Position numbers and translations under genes: made by a program. From assembly GCA_000507305.1 (NCBI GenBank), contig DF241042.1:1-64000 (forward strand): a stretch of 64,000 nt of DNA, written 5' to 3'. Below the pieces are notes generated by a model. The model was not told the origin of the DNA and searched no databases. It worked only from the letters and a program-made list of their open reading frames with translations. Every line of letters begins with the position of its first letter. Within the stretch, counting starts at the first letter, position 1. The DNA is from Breviolum minutum Mf 1.05b.01. Its lineage: Eukaryota > Sar > Dinophyceae > Suessiales > Symbiodiniaceae. Shown here piece by piece: positions 45,784-57,949 of the stretch.

Positions 45784-45881
45784 CTGGGTGGCGGTTTCAA
45801 GCATGTTTTTTGTTCACCCCTATTTGGGGAAATGATCCAAATTGACGAATATGTTTCAAATGGGTTGAAACCACCAACTAG
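45784..45881. repeat. family B inverted-repeat element
   Basis: CTGGGTGGCGGTTTCAAGC at the left and GGGTTGAAACCACCAACTAG at the right; the core AAATGATCCAAATTGACGAA is present. A shorter, diverged copy lies at about 45,210-45,272. Confidence 0.9.
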
Positions 45882-46391
45882 TCTTAGTTTCGAAGAAATT
45901 TGCCTTTGAACAAAGAAACGTTGATGAAAATTGTCTTCTTCATTGTTCCATGTCGAGAAACAGATCTGGTTTCAGAGGATTGGGCCGATAGTTTTTGAAG
46001 TTGAGACCCTGGGTCATCAAGGCATCCTGTGATACAACGTGTTGATTTTGCCTATGAAAAACATAAAAATGGTGGATCAGCATTAGTTGAGTATAGTTTT
46101 GTGATGTTTTTTCCTTGGAACTCAAAAAAAAAAAACGTCAAAAGTGACAAAAGAGATTTGCACATTTGCAAGTCTGCACCAAGTGATGCTGGATGATGAG
46201 GGCGGCCATGGCCCAAAAGTTGTGTGTCGCAACAGTATGGAAGCGACCTTTTAAACCATCGCAGTTGATTTGTTTCTAAGGATCTATATTTAATAGGTAC
46301 CCTTTTTGTAGGAGACTTAGTACATGAGATGGGAAAAATCCGTTTCCCGTTTAGCAGCAAACTGCCATCAAAATGAAGTTATTCTTTCCAG

Positions 46392-46521
46392 GCTTGGAGG
46401 CATCACTGCTGGGGAGGTCACATGCAGAGTCATGCAGAGTCGGCTATGCCTCTGCAGAGCCGCGGTTCTATTGAACCTCTGGGCGCTTTGCAAGATGCCC
46501 CCAAGTTCAACTCTGCCACAG
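46392..46521 (+). CDS. candidate exon
   Basis: After CTTTCCAG (AG|G) the frame ends SAMPLQSRGSIEPLGALQDA and PKFNSAT before GTTGAC. Two frames are open in the first half; the one given runs through. No family is recognised. Confidence 0.35.
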
Positions 46522-46988
46522 GTTGACATGAAAAAAAACATCCAAAGAACAAAAAGGTTCGAGCTTGCGTCGGCTCTGCAGAATTCTGAATGACTACCGA
46601 CTCTTCTGGGATGGCGCAAGTAGTAGTTTTTGCCATAGCATAGGATACCATTTGAATCCCCAACTGTCTACTCAAGGTAGATGTCATACTGTGAATGATC
46701 TTAATACTGTCACACTATGGCCCATTTTGGTGAAGCCAGATTGTAAAGGTTTGTAAATCACCCGAAGTCAGACTGTGAGGTTTTTTGGAAGTATCTTCAC
46801 CATCCCGTCACCTCATTGAAGTCATGTTATTAATAATTAATAGGAATGCGGGGAGCCTGAAAAAATATGCTGGTTTTTGTTATCTAAGTTTAAGGCTGAA
46901 CAAGAATTGGGTTTCAACCTGAAGTTGCTGAATCATTAAGAGTTTTTCCTTGAATACACAAGAGGATCATCGATCCTTTTCCCGTCAG

Positions 46989-47110
46989 GTTGGGCAAGAG
47001 CTTAAAGTGAAGATTCTTGAGGTGGATGGTGGGAGTTGGGTAAGCCACGATGGGAGGATTGTCATGTTGTATCTAGGGTCGTGCTGAGAAGACTCTAGGG
47101 ATGAAGCAGG
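46989..47110 (+). CDS. S1-type RNA-binding fragment, two small exons
   Basis: Exon 46989-47039 (AG|G) reads VGQELKVKILEVDGGSW and ends before GTAAGC. This matches the middle of an S1 domain (VGQ-x-V-x-V-K-V-x-x-V-D). Exon 47077-47110 reads GRAEKTLGMKQ with a GC donor. S1 domains bind RNA in ribosomal protein S1, PNPase and many organelle proteins; which protein this is cannot be told. The first half of the domain was not found upstream. Confidence 0.5.
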
Positions 47111-47339
47111 GCTAGGTATATATATATATATGTATATATATACATATTGTACCACCCAGGTCACAAATTTTATCTATTTCTATCAACGGTTTTTTTTAAC
47201 AATGCGCAACCTTCCAAGATTCTAGGGCAGAAGTCTTGCTGCACCAATTGAGATATCCATAATCTAAAGCAGTTTGCTCGGAAAAAAAAACAGATTTGAT
47301 GTCCTTCCCAGCTATTCTTTGACCCTTGCTTCGCCACAG

Positions 47340-47865
47340 ATCACTGAGAAGGGCATCCGAGTGTCCAAGAAACAGGTATCCTTGTCGGGTCAAAACTTGT
47401 GGATGTGGCTGGTTTATTCATGGCAAAGGATGAGAAAGGTGAATATGCGTGAATAATTATTGTTCAATACATATATAATCATATATATATATATATTATC
47501 CTATTTGCATCCATTGAACATTGTGATTCACCATTGGGCATATTCAGTAGCCATCATATGATATCATATCATTGCAACCAGCATCGTATTGCATAATCGT
47601 CTTATGGTTGATTGTATACGTGTTTGATACCTCCTAACACATTGAATAACATTGACAATGTACGAAAATCATGCTTTGAATGTGATATTTTGTAGGCACA
47701 ACTGCTTTTGCATTTCCTGCCTGCACCAAGCCCCTGAAAACTCCCACAAAATCTGTGTGCGCGTGTGTCTTGTTTATTTGTCTCCCTGTTGCATTCTTCA
47801 ATGCATGCCATTTTCCAGTTGATGATGTCATGGAATCTAAAGCCATGATGATTGATGTCCCAACG
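47340..47865 (+). CDS. two small candidate exons
   Basis: Exon 47340-47375 reads ITEKGIRVSKKQ before GTATCC. Exon 47819-47865 reads DDVMESKAMMIDVPT before GTATGT. Both have clear acceptors and GT donors. They may continue the S1-type protein. Confidence 0.4.
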
Positions 47866-48221
47866 GTATGTTCCCTGGAATGTTTCAAGAGATGTGGAGT
47901 TTGTTTTTTGAATCTGGACTTCCTACCAAAACAACAACAAAAAAGATCTTAAGAAAAAAGCAAGTCCTATCTTCACCATTTTTGTCCAAGAAATCAAATG
48001 TTCAACTTTCGTAACTGATCTTCAGTTACCTGGACTCGTTTTGCGTTTGCTGTTGAGGCGGAGGACTAGTCATCTTGGCACAAAAAAAAATGGATTCGGA
48101 AATTTTCGACTTTCTCAGGCCAGGGAATTGAGGAATTTTGGTCTCACTTTGGTGAGGAATTTTTTGTTGGGTGAAGCAATAAGTGTTGATTTCGGAAAGT
48201 GAGAAACGAAACAAAAAGGGA

Positions 48222-48326
48222 TACACCCTGGAAGATTAACATAGAACCTGAGAATACACACCTGGGAAAGGAAAATCATCTTCCAAACCATCATTTTCAG
48301 GTTCTATGTTAATCTTCGGGGGTGTA
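48222..48326. repeat. family C inverted-repeat element
   Basis: TACACCCTGGAAGATTAACA… at the left and an inverted copy ending TTCGGGGGTGTA at the right, with an AGGAAAATCATCTTCC core. Directly after it, CCCATAATCATG and its complement (about 48,342-48,435) form another inverted repeat. Confidence 0.9.
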
Positions 48327-49006
48327 TATTTATTTACATTTCCCATAATCATGGAAGTCAAAAATGGGTGTATCTCCAAAAGTAGTTACCTTTCACTTTC
48401 AAATATAGCCATTTTCCACTTTCATGATTATGGGAGAAAGAGTAAGTGGTGCAATTGGAATCCATACTTCAATTTTTCAATTTTTTCCTCAGATGGTTCA
48501 GACCTTTGAGTCTTGGGGCCTGGGGGGTTGTGGTGAAACAGTTTTTGTATGTTTTTGTGTTTCCCTTTTTCTCGACAGATTCACAAGTCAGTGAAAAGCT
48601 TGGAAGTTTTTATTATTTTTTGCCTTCACACGATGTTGGCATACGAAAACATGGCTACATGACACATTGTTATGCGCGTTGTTTGAAGAATTGTATACTG
48701 TATTTTATTATTATTTTGGATTTTTTTTGGCAGTTGCGATTGTTATGTTAGTTTATCATAAGTAGTAACTACAGTAGTACTGGTTTTCCAGTAAAACTAT
48801 TCATGGCGAACAGTGTTGACACAGTAGATGATCGACTTTTCTTGTCGGAATTCTACTACCCCCAGTTCTATAGGGATTATTTGAGAAGCCAGAATAAGGA
48901 TTTCAAAAAAAAACAGTATGATTAGAGATGATTTGATTAAAGTTCAACATTGTTTCTCTTTGCTTACATCGCAGAGACTGTTGCTTCTGGGTGCTTGCCT
49001 TTTCAG

Positions 49007-49147
49007 GCGGCCAAACTTGGAATCGCCTACCATTTCTCGTCACGAAAGCGTCACGAGCCGGAAAAGAAGACTCGGGGAGTCGGCTGTGTTGTCCAGTGGA
49101 TCGGTTGGTGTGGTTGGGTTCAGAATGTTTCCGCTATTAGAAGAAAG
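49007..49147 (+). CDS. candidate exon, Ser/Arg-rich linker
   Basis: After CTTTTCAG (AG|G) all three frames are open to about 49,140. The frame ending at a GT donor reads RPNLESPTISRHESVTSRKR and then GESAVLSSGSVGVVGF. A disordered linker is plausible. Frame choice is uncertain. Confidence 0.35.
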
Positions 49148-49539
49148 GTGGGGTACTCTTAAAGGGAAGTGAGGTTTCCTGTTTGTTCGAGGGAGAAGGA
49201 TTTCTTGGAGAATGTCTATTCTGCAGCGATAGGGATGGCAAAATATGTTTGATATCTTTGTTGGCTGGATCATGGCAATCATGGACTTATAAGGCTACTT
49301 GATATATTTGATACTTGATACCATGAGATCACTCTGCTTCAGCCTAAATCTGGCTCGGAAATTCCAAAATCAGACTTCAGCAGACAAGTATACAAGAATA
49401 TACGAACCCTTGGTTTGGAGATGATGGTCTAGAGTTTTGAGATGAATCTTCCTACTGAAGGTACCCTGGTTTTTCATGACACATTTGACCAAATAGACAA
49501 ATAGACCAAATGGCCTGCTTGAGAATCCATGTCCCCCAG

Positions 49540-50619
49540 CTCTGGCAGCCTGAACTCTGGAGACCTTAATGATCAGCACCGTAAGGCTTGGACATTAGAA
49601 ATGCACATGATGCTGCATGATGGGACATGCAAGATAGGAGAAATCGGAGCCTTTTGTGTCCATCATGTAAGAAGGACCAAGCGAGCACACAGATGAATGA
49701 TATGTTGAGAATGGATGTGGGCAGACTCCAAGACTCTCACGGCTGCTTGCTTTTCAAGGATTGGCGCTGGCCGCTGTGCCCCGAAAAAGAATATTGAATC
49801 AATTCGTTTTGTTTCGGCATGATATCCTGAAATTTTGGAGATGCCTTTGTGGTAAAGGCCACAAGTTCGTAAACCCAATGCATCAAGACTGTGACCTCTT
49901 TCGACCATTGAGATGTTCCTCATGGAAAAAGGTATATGAGTAGTACTTCAAGCACGCACACGTTTTGGGAATGTCGTTCTCCAAGATCAACAGGTCAAAT
50001 TGAAGCTTCCTAACACCCAGTCATCGCGAGGCCTCTGTGCATACCGCCGAAAACAACTGTGCGGCTTGAGCATTTCCCAGGTGAGGACAAAGATGCGCAA
50101 AAATTCTTCAAGAAATCCAAACCTCAATGATGCATGGAATTTGACACAAGTTCTTTTGAAATTTTGGATATTCTTTCAAAAACACGTGTGTCTTCACGGG
50201 TAAACATGGTAAAACCCACATCCAAAACCACAATTTTTTGGCGGAAACATTTCCCAATGGCGTTGTTGCCGCTCATCCACAAATCCACAAGGTAGTAAAG
50301 CTGGACCTCTGACGACGCCGCCAAAGTTGCGATGGTATGGGCCACCCAGCGCACCGTTCTGTTATGGCTTGAGCAGGATATCTACACAATTCTTTGCAGT
50401 GTTTTTTGGGTTGATACTGTAAATGTTGATATGTTCTTAATATGTCACTGGTATTTGTTGGTACCACACAGGATTTGGGAATCATGTGTTTTTTGTTCAA
50501 TATGTTCAATCCTCCATTGGAAAAATCTGATATATGTTGACCAGAGATTGTCATTTTCTGCAGGTCATGTTTTTTTCGCCGTTGAATGATGCCAGTTTTG
50601 CGGCTTCAAGTGTATTCAG
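49540..50619 (+). CDS. five candidate exons of one unrecognised protein
   Basis: Exons: 49540-49666 (SGSLNSGDLNDQHRKAWTLE, HMMLHDGTCKIGEIGAFCV, donor GTAAGA); 49759-49931 (LALAAVPRKRILNQFVLF, CLCGKGHKFVNPMHQDCDLF, donor GTATAT); 49994-50080 (VKLKLPNTQSSRGLCAYRRK, donor GTGAGG); 50301-50376 (WTSDDAAKVAMVWATQRTV, LLWLEQ, GA donor); 50564-50619 (VMFFSPLNDASFAASSVF, donor GTGATG). Phases agree for exons 2-3 and 4-5 but not for 1-2, so a border may be off. Cys/His pairs in exon 2 could bind a metal. No family is recognised. Confidence 0.5.
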
Positions 50620-51490
50620 GTGATGCACTATTCATGGTACTCATGGTGAAATGATCCAATTTGACTATATCATATTTTAGGGGTGGCTCAACCACCAACC
50701 AAAGTACCTAAAGTTCCCATCCAAAAAACACTCCTACTTACATTCCTTACACCGCGAGCTGACTCCGGAACATCCCTGATTGGGTTCAATGAAATTTCAG
50801 GGGCCGGCTTGATTTTTAGGGACGAACTGCTAGTTTTAGGGAGGGTACACCCCCAAAATCTAATATAGATACCAAAATTTGCCATTTTTTGGGTATCCAT
50901 CTTAGTTTTAGGGATATTTTAGGGATGGTATTGCATAATATCATCAACATATATCAACTCTACCTGAATGCCAGCTAACTGCCACTTCTTCGCAAAAAGG
51001 CGACTCAGTTTGAAGCGGGTGTTTTTTCCTTGCCTTGGATTCAAGAAAAGCGTTTTTCACGGAGTTTGGTCGGTTTTTTTGTGTATTTTCCCCATATATA
51101 TATATATATATACATATTTACACGCATATATTTATCATGATTCAACTGCTTAGGGTTATTTTAGTTAAACAGTATGATTCAAAACTTGAATTTTGGGGAA
51201 CTTACTTTCGACGATTTCGTGATGCGAATTGCCAGCCCGACCCGTTATGTTTTTTTCTCCCCAATTTCACTTTCTGTAACTGCTGGGTTTTACATTATTG
51301 TATGGCCTTTTATTGTGCCAGTTACGATCAGCACCAGCGATCAGTGATCAACAAAAATCAATTGGCCGCCATCTGAGATCTCACAGGTCGTTGGGACTGC
51401 TTGCACTATTTCCATGTTCAAGGCATAAAATGGCGACCGTCTCCGAAGTTGCCTGGGGCAAAAGATGGTGCTTCTGTTTGTTAGTGTTTT

Positions 51491-51560
51491 TTACTGTTAC
51501 TGTTACTGTTACCATTACCATTACTATTCTTATTACTACCACTACTATTGCTTTGACTAT
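51491..51560. repeat. TTACTG / TTACCA / TTACTA microsatellite
   Basis: Hexamer-like units of ACTGTT, ACCATT and ACTATT drift along about 70 bases. No exon is visible between 50,620 and 52,117. Confidence 0.8.
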
Positions 51561-52117
51561 TGTTTCTAGACTATTATCATTATTGTTGTTATTGTCAATA
51601 TTTGTCTTAATCATGATTGTATTTGTTTGATTTATTCAGATAGTTTCCAGATAGAGATTGGAGACCAGCACACCTTTCAGCCAATGGTTCAACGATTCAG
51701 GTGAACCTGCGTAAGCTTGGGGATTTCGCAGCCTAAGGGTTCAAGCCCCGAGTATCCCAGCTGCAGCACCAATTCACCGGTCGTTCAAACCAGGGACCTT
51801 CGAATGCTGAAAAAATGTACGACTAGCTAGCTACAATACCATGGGAGAATCAGCCCATAAATTGCCCACTTAGGAGACCCAGAAAAAACTTGGTTGTTTG
51901 GGTGATATAGGAGATTATACTACAGAATTGCATGGGTACAGCAAGAAGTTATTGCGAGGATCCCTCCAGTACAACAGAATGTCACAAGGTTGTTTTTTCG
52001 CTGCTCATGCGGATAGATAATCCTTAGAGTTAGGCTAGTGTATCGTGAGTTTGCACGATTTTTTGGAGAACCTATCACTTATGTACGTACATAAGTCGTT
52101 GAGTTACCTCACTCCAG

Positions 52118-52260
52118 TCACCATTTCTTGTGAAACCTTGGGAAGTTTCCCCATATACTGTACCCAACCCTACCAACTCAATCGTAATCGTCTCTCCAAA
52201 GCCATTGAACTGGGAATCATCCATCAGCAACGGATGGAAATTTTCCCTGCCAGCGGCAAG
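52118..52260 (+). CDS. candidate exon
   Basis: After CACTCCAG the frame reads TISCETLGSFPIYCTQPYQL, NRNRLSKAIELGIIHQQRM and EIFPASGK before GTCTTT. Mixed globular character, clear GT donor. No family is recognised. Confidence 0.45.
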
Positions 52261-53143
52261 GTCTTTTTGGTATTTTTTGGTTGGGTATCTCCCTGCCTAA
52301 AATGAAGAGGTTCTCACCCCCTAGTAGCCCAGAACTGTCATCTTGAGAGTTTTTGTTTGACCCCATGGCTATCAGATAGCTCATATCCAACATAAATTTT
52401 CGAGGCACCCTACTAGACCAACTATCATCCCCAGGTTTTCTTCCCAATCCCAAGGGCTGTTCATCCACCATTGACCTCACTACCACCCGGAGAGGCGGCG
52501 TCATGGATCTTGTCGAGCTCAGAACATGGATGCGGTGGATGAAGCCATAGCAAGTGCCTGGGTGATGTGGAGTCAGATGGGTGAACCGTAGGTTTGTCCC
52601 AGGATGCCCCATGGATCATCGCCACCAAGATAGACATGATATTTTTTTGTTGGGAGGGATGAAGGGGAAGTATCCGAAGTTACGTTGGTGGGTTTCAAAC
52701 AAAATTTTTGAGAAGTGTTCAACCCCCGAAACGTTGTGAAAAATGGATAGAAAGATGATGAAAAGACATCTAGTTTGGCAACAATATTTGTCAGATGGGC
52801 TGTACCTACCACGTAGACCTAGAAAAGATGCTGGTTGAAAATGATGGAGTGGACTTTGTATGCCAGGCAGCGGTATTGTGGTTCCAAATATATCAAGGTT
52901 AGTTGGTGGTGCCCATTGGATACATTTGGGTGAATGATGACATGATTGGCGATGTTATGCTATGGTAGTGTAATGGGGCCAGTAGGGTTATCTTTTTTTC
53001 CTCAGAAGGAGTTGAAACCAATTGACAAATGTTTTCTTGTTTACGTTTTAGGGGAGTTTGAGTCATGATTTGTTCATGTCTGAAAAGAATGGGGGCAAAC
53101 GACGAAAAACAAAAGTTGAATGTAAAAATGAAAAGTGGTGAAA

Positions 53144-53365
53144 ATGCGTGAAAGACGTGGTTCCTTCATGATTGGTGGAGACAAAGAAACCGGACCTTCT
53201 GGTGAAGATAACCATGGTGATCTCAATTCTGGTGATTCCAGCTATCACCAGTTTGATACCGTACAAGAAACCATTATGAACCCCCTATTACCATTACCAC
53301 TCCATGGCATGGGTCAGGTTCCGACCATTCCATTCAATTCAGGCCTTTTGAAACAGCAAGCAGTG
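53144..53365 (+). CDS. possible first exon of an unknown or S1-type gene
   Basis: From ATG at 53144 the frame reads MRERRGSFMIGGDKETGPSG, DNHGDLNSGDSSYHQFD, TIMNPLLPLPLHGMGQVP and FNSGLLKQQAV and meets GT (GTGAGA) at 53366. The text is low in structure, as first exons often are. It may begin the gene with S1 segments at 54,163-56,676, but there is no proof. Confidence 0.45.
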
Positions 53366-53460
53366 GTGAGAAAGAAAAACCAGCGAGTCAGGGGGCCTTG
53401 GTTGGTGATCGTGTACAGGGGGTGTTGACGTCAAAAAGGTAGTATGTATGGTATATACGA

Positions 53461-53573
53461 TACTGTTGGTGGTTCAGAAATCCGGTAAACTCACCAGTTG
53501 AGGACCAAGGCTTCAAAAATATCCCAGAGTGGTTCTTGGGGATTTTCTGAACCATCAACAGTTATACAATACT
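53461..53573. repeat. family A inverted-repeat element
   Basis: TACTGTTGGTGGTTCAGAAA at the left; the right end is an inverted copy with one extra T. The interior AAACTCACCAGTTGAGG matches the partial copy near 2,190. Confidence 0.85.
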
Positions 53574-53824
53574 CTTGCTGAGTATAACTAGTAATCAGAC
53601 TGGAATGTCACTTGAGCAATGAAAAAAAACGGTCGTTTACGGTATTTAGAGGATGGTACTACCCAGTCACATAGGGATTATAATAAGCCATTAGAAATGG
53701 ATCCCTATTAAACAACCAGCATAATGGAAAGTAAGAGGGTTTTTTTTCCTGGCTCACTTAGAGGGAATCTTTTTTCAAGACTCACTTCTAGAACGCAAGC
53801 TGGAAGAGGTCACGATGTTTGTAC

Positions 53825-53922
53825 CTAGGTGGTGGTTTCAAATATTGTTTATTTGCATCCCTACTTGGGGGAATGATCCAATTTGACTCATATTTTTCAA
53901 ATGGGTTGAAACCAGTAACTAG
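53825..53922. repeat. family B inverted-repeat element
   Basis: CTAGGTGGTGGTTTCAAAT at the left and GGGTTGAAACCAGTAACTAG at the right with the usual core. The next copy is 500 bases downstream. Confidence 0.9.
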
Positions 53923-54162
53923 TTATCAATATCTATTATGTATTTATACATTGTTCGTGATTCTCCTTTTGCATGATTTCAGGTGAGCTTAAGATACTTG
54001 TGGTATGTAATTGATATGAGTCAAGTTAAGTACATCCAATTTCAAAGATGTTCAATCATCCCAAATAGGTTCTCAGGATGTAAAACCAACAAACGGTGTC
54101 TTACTCCTGTCTTCCATGCCTTCCATGCCTTCAGTTGCCAAATGTTTCACTTGATCGCCGAG

Positions 54163-54267
54163 GTCCCTGTACGATCGTTGAAGGTTGGTCAGCGTTTCAC
54201 TGGCATCATCCGGGACATTGGCAACTTTGGTCTTTTCGTGGATGTTGGTGCACAACGTGATGGCCTT
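54163..54267 (+). CDS. S1 RNA-binding domain, first half
   Basis: After CGCCGAG (AG|G) the frame reads VPVRSLKVGQRFTGIIRDIG, then NFGLFVDVGAQRDGL before GTAAGA. This is the classic S1 start (L-x-V-G-x-x-x-x-G-x-V/I-x-x-I-x-x-F-G-x-F-V-D-V-G). 35 residues in phase 0. The remainder must come from later exons, for which GYIADIYE at 54558-54583 (GA donor) and WLKVSVWVAEIKQNGELQ at about 55198-55249 are good candidates by sequence, although their phases do not join simply. Confidence 0.65.
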
Positions 54268-54425
54268 GTAAGATACTCAACACACCAGGGTGGTGCGGGT
54301 TGTTCATGTCGTGTTTTTGTGTTGATCGTGTTCGCAGAGATGGAGTTGGTTTTTTTGTGACGGGCAATGGGAATCAACAAAAAAGTTTGTGGAAAAATCA
54401 TGGAATGTCACGAGTTATGGATTAC

Positions 54426-54518
54426 TAGGTGGTGGTTTCAAATATTGTTTATGTTTACCCCTACTTGGGGAAATGATCCCATTTCACTAATACTTTTCAG
54501 ATGGGTTGAAACCACCAT
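54426..54518. repeat. family B inverted-repeat element, right end worn
   Basis: CTAGGTGGTGGTTTCAAAT at the left; the right arm is GGGTTGAAACCACCA followed by unrelated bases. It lies between the two S1 pieces at 54,163 and 54,558. Confidence 0.85.
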
Positions 54519-54557
54519 GCACTCGAAATGGGAAGGTTCCAATCAGCCTGGTTTCAG

Positions 54558-55249
54558 CTGGTTACATCGCAGACATTTACGAGGAGCGGTCCAAGAGTAT
54601 CGAAGCAAAGCAAGCCAAGTGGTCTTAAGCAGCGTACTTGAAAAAATTGACAAACATTTGGGGAAGATGATCATGTCTACAGTTTTGACTAATGATTATT
54701 TGTTCAAATTGGCGGTTGGAATTTCACCAATTGGAAAAGAGTTGAGTTTTGTTGCATCTTCTTCTCATCCAGGAGTACATGCCTGGCCAGAAGGCCGCCG
54801 CGCAGAAAATACATGGGAAAATATTGTTATTGGACCATGTATCTTTATTTTTGTTTCCTTGTCCGTGAGAATTGCATGAATTGGTCTCTGATTCAAAAAT
54901 CAGGAAATTGCAGCATAGCAGTGGCAAAAAATCATGTGGAAATCTTTGTTGCAGAAAATGTTTTGGCCTTGCTGGTTCATGTTTTTTTGTTTTTTCGGTG
55001 TCGTCTTGATCTTTTTGTTGGTGCTTAGTGGTGATTCTTACCTTTCAGATGTCAAACTGCAGTTTCAGGTTGCACTCATCACTCATTAAGGTCTAGTTAT
55101 CACTTAGCAGGAAACATCCATTTTTTTTAATGATAATGATAACCATTCAATTCGAACATCTTCATATTAAACAAATCTTTGTTTGTCATTTTTTTAGCCT
55201 GGTTGAAGGTAAGTGTTTGGGTGGCCGAGATCAAACAAAATGGAGAGTT
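54558..55249 (+). CDS. possible middle exons of the S1 domain
   Basis: 54558-54583 reads GYIADIYE and then AG|GA; 55198-55249 reads WLKVSVWVAEIKQNGELQ before a GC. Both resemble the helix and strand 4-5 parts of S1 domains in size and pattern. A second frame is open at 55,198 (DQTKWRVARPSNLKAGC), so the call is tentative. Confidence 0.35.
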
Positions 55250-55330
55250 GCAAGGCCCTCAAACTTGAAGGCTGGATGTACCTGCGCATTTGTGGATCGC
55301 ATGTTGGCCCGGATCACAATTGAGTTTTGA

Positions 55331-56057
55331 TAAAACACGAGAAATTGGATTTTTTTCATCATAAGGTTTTCATGCAATCAGCACAGAGAAGAGTTGCGAA
55401 AAAAGGCCATGGTTTTTTGGAGCCCAACCATGATGGTTGTTTTGCAAGTGTTTTTTGAATCGTTTTGACTGACAAGCTCAACGGAATTTGTCTAACAATA
55501 TGTTAATGGCAGATCATCCTTTTGCGAACCTTGGGCTCTGAATGACTCTGAGGTCACTAACAATGCAACCAGTGAGAACCCGAAAGAGCAAAGGTGGCAG
55601 TGAGATCATGTCGTGACATGCCATGACTCATAAGATTCTGAGCCAATGATCCTAAACTATCAGCCGACGTTAGCCGATGCAAATGATGGATGATTTTCTG
55701 TGGGAATCACCAACCAAAAACCTTCTCGAAGTGAGTTTTTGAAGAGCCAACACTTTTTGTGACTTGTGATATCCCCTGCCGATCATCTTATGATATGTTT
55801 TTCCTGAAAAGTAGTCATCATGACATCATTGATGTAGATGTTTTTGGTCCCCTCGTTGTTTGGTTTGCTTTAATACTGCTTTGATTATATATATAATTTG
55901 TTCAAGAGCGTTTTGGACAGCTGTAAAAATTCAGCTGGAAGAACCAGTACGCCCCTGAAAAGCAACGACTGGAACCTAAAAATTACCCAATTGAAAAGGA
56001 AAATCATCGGAATCAAACCTCCACTTGTGGGTTCAACATGTTAAGTTTCTAATCTGT
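55331..56057. other. no gene seen
   Basis: AT-rich sequence without protein-like frames. A degenerate family C element follows at about 56,060-56,166 (GTACCCCCCAGAAATTAAAC…TTAGTTTTCGGGAGTGTA). Confidence 0.45.
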
Positions 56058-56229
56058 ACCCCCCAGAAATTAAACATAGATACCAAAAATGGCCATCTTT
56101 AAAAGGAACCACCTTTTCCAAGGCCCATCATTTTGGGTATCCAGCCGTTAGTTTTCGGGAGTGTAAGTTGGTCACAAGTTGCCTCAAAAAAAAAATCGAT
56201 GGAGAAAAAACATTTTCCAAGCCTGGCAG

Positions 56230-56676
56230 GCATTCTGAAGCAAGATCTTTCTGCCTTTGATTCTATCTCCCCCGAGGAGCGATATGGATGTGGATGGGTG
56301 GGTAGAGTTGGAAACCCCCCCCCCCCGAAAACTATTAGAAGGACGATGGCTGGAAAATCCACCATGAATGAGTCGATGTATTTCCTATTGAAAAATCAGG
56401 ATTTTCGAATGTCATGTTAGTTTTTGAGGGGTGTAAGGTTCTAGATATTTCTAGATTACATATGATGACATCGGTGTTTGTCAACATTTTGAAGATAAGA
56501 TTATGACAAATCATCTCAAGCCCATTCGTTTCCTGGCATTTTGTATAAGTTCGACATTGGGCACGTTGGACTTTGGATCACACGTTTGTACCGTTCCCAG
56601 GAATGGCTTACAGGGACCTTGATGCGCTTCACTGAACAGGGCCTTTTTGTGGAAGTGCCCATCCCTGATATGGAAG
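56230..56676 (+). CDS. S1-type segment, two joined exons
   Basis: Exon 56230-56276 (AG|G) reads ILKQDLSAFDSISPE and stops at AG|GA (GA donor). Exon 56601-56676 (AG|G) continues in phase 0 with EWLTGTLMRFTEQGLFVEV and PIPDMEG before GT. The join ISPE-EWLTGTLMRFTEQG has the pattern of a second S1-like domain (W-x-x-G-x-V-x-x-F-x-x-x-G-x-F-V-x-V). After it, a frame ending ETCDDQVIDLEMMKILKLS (56830-56886) could be terminal. Confidence 0.55.
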
Positions 56677-56930
56677 GTGGGATTTTGATTCCATCATGTG
56701 CTTGCCCCCTGCAGCTATCACTCAAAACCGGAACAGAAATTGTTCTTAACAAAAAAACGTTATCGCGGAAAACGGCTACAATTTTGGAAACAGTGAATTT
56801 GTGTTTGATGTTTTCTGGATTTGTGCAGGAAACCTGTGATGACCAAGTGATTGATTTAGAGATGATGAAGATCTTAAAACTCTCATGAATTTAGCATGGA
56901 AAACATCATGCGAAAAAGGGGATAAGGTTA

Positions 56931-57030
56931 GACTCCCTGAAACTAGATAGCACCTGCCAGAAGGCCTTCCCAAGAGGAAAATAGTTGTCCAACCATCTAT
57001 TTTCAGGTGCTACGTTAGTTTCAAGGAGGG
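56931..57030. repeat. family C inverted-repeat element
   Basis: GACTCCCTGAAACTAGATAG at the left and TTAGTTTCAAGGAGGGTA at the right, with an interior AGTTGTCCAACCATCTATTTTCAG-like half typical of the family. Confidence 0.8.
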
Positions 57031-57607
57031 TAAGCAGTTAAGCATTTTTTAAATCATGACTGGGCGACACCCTGTCGCAGGCCGCGTGATGGGTTTAGCG
57101 TCTCAGTTTGCAATGAACATGCAGTGAATCATAGGTCATCGTGGTCTCTTCATGGGAGTGTTTCCCGGATTTAGCTACCTCGTTTTATCCCAATAGAAAT
57201 GCTAAGATTTTGTTGCTCGGAAACCTTTAGGGGAGCTTCGCAGCCCAAGAGTCGGAGTGTATTTTGCCAAAAAAGCATGAAACAACAGCTTGTCACTGTA
57301 GCCAGATGTAAGCTAATTAGCTGACTAGACTTTTTTTGTAGTTTGGAGACGTGATAAGTTTGCAAGCAATGCAAGCAGGTGATCTGAAACCTGCAAGGTG
57401 AAACTGATTCATAGGGTCAAGTTCAAATCAAAAGGATCAGTTGATTATGGATAAATTTTGGCATCCACTGCTGTGAGTTTTTTATGAGTCGACAAATGAG
57501 TCGATTAGTTTGGCGATCGACTCTGATTCTGTTTTTAGCTGTTTTGGTTGTTTTGCTTGGTGATCCGAAATTTTCGAATTGATCCTTCTATCACGAATGC
57601 TTATTTC

Positions 57608-57709
57608 TACAAATGGACCGGTGGAAAACCTCTCAATCCCCAGAGGTTCGCATGAAAGAAACTGGTCGCTTAGCGTTAGATGAGCTGGAGGCACTTTGCA
57701 CATCGGCGT
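57608..57709 (+). CDS. candidate helical exon
   Basis: One frame reads FYHECLFLQMDRWKTSQSP, EVRMKETGRLALDELEALC and TSA before GTGAGA. Another frame over the first half reads DPSITNAYFYKWTGGKPLN. The first is preferred because it stays open longer and is helical. The acceptor is not clear. Confidence 0.35.
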
Positions 57710-57949
57710 GAGAAGTTGGTCTTTAAAGGAGTTCTTACATATTAGTAGACTGATCATCAAACATAATCTGGTGAACCAGGTGATATATGTTGAAGTTTGT
57801 CATTGTTGGTTTGCATGTAATATAGAGGTATGTATATGATTCCAACTATATAAAATGATGTATTTAATTCTTTACATTGTCACACGCATCTACAGTTTTA
57901 CAATTATATACATATATGTACTTGCATATGTATATATGTACTGCATAAA

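Noticed and set aside
51700..51770. tRNA-like piece with GGGTTCAAGCCCC
   Set aside because: Only three T-stem pairs form; no acceptor stem, D arm or anticodon arm can be drawn around it.
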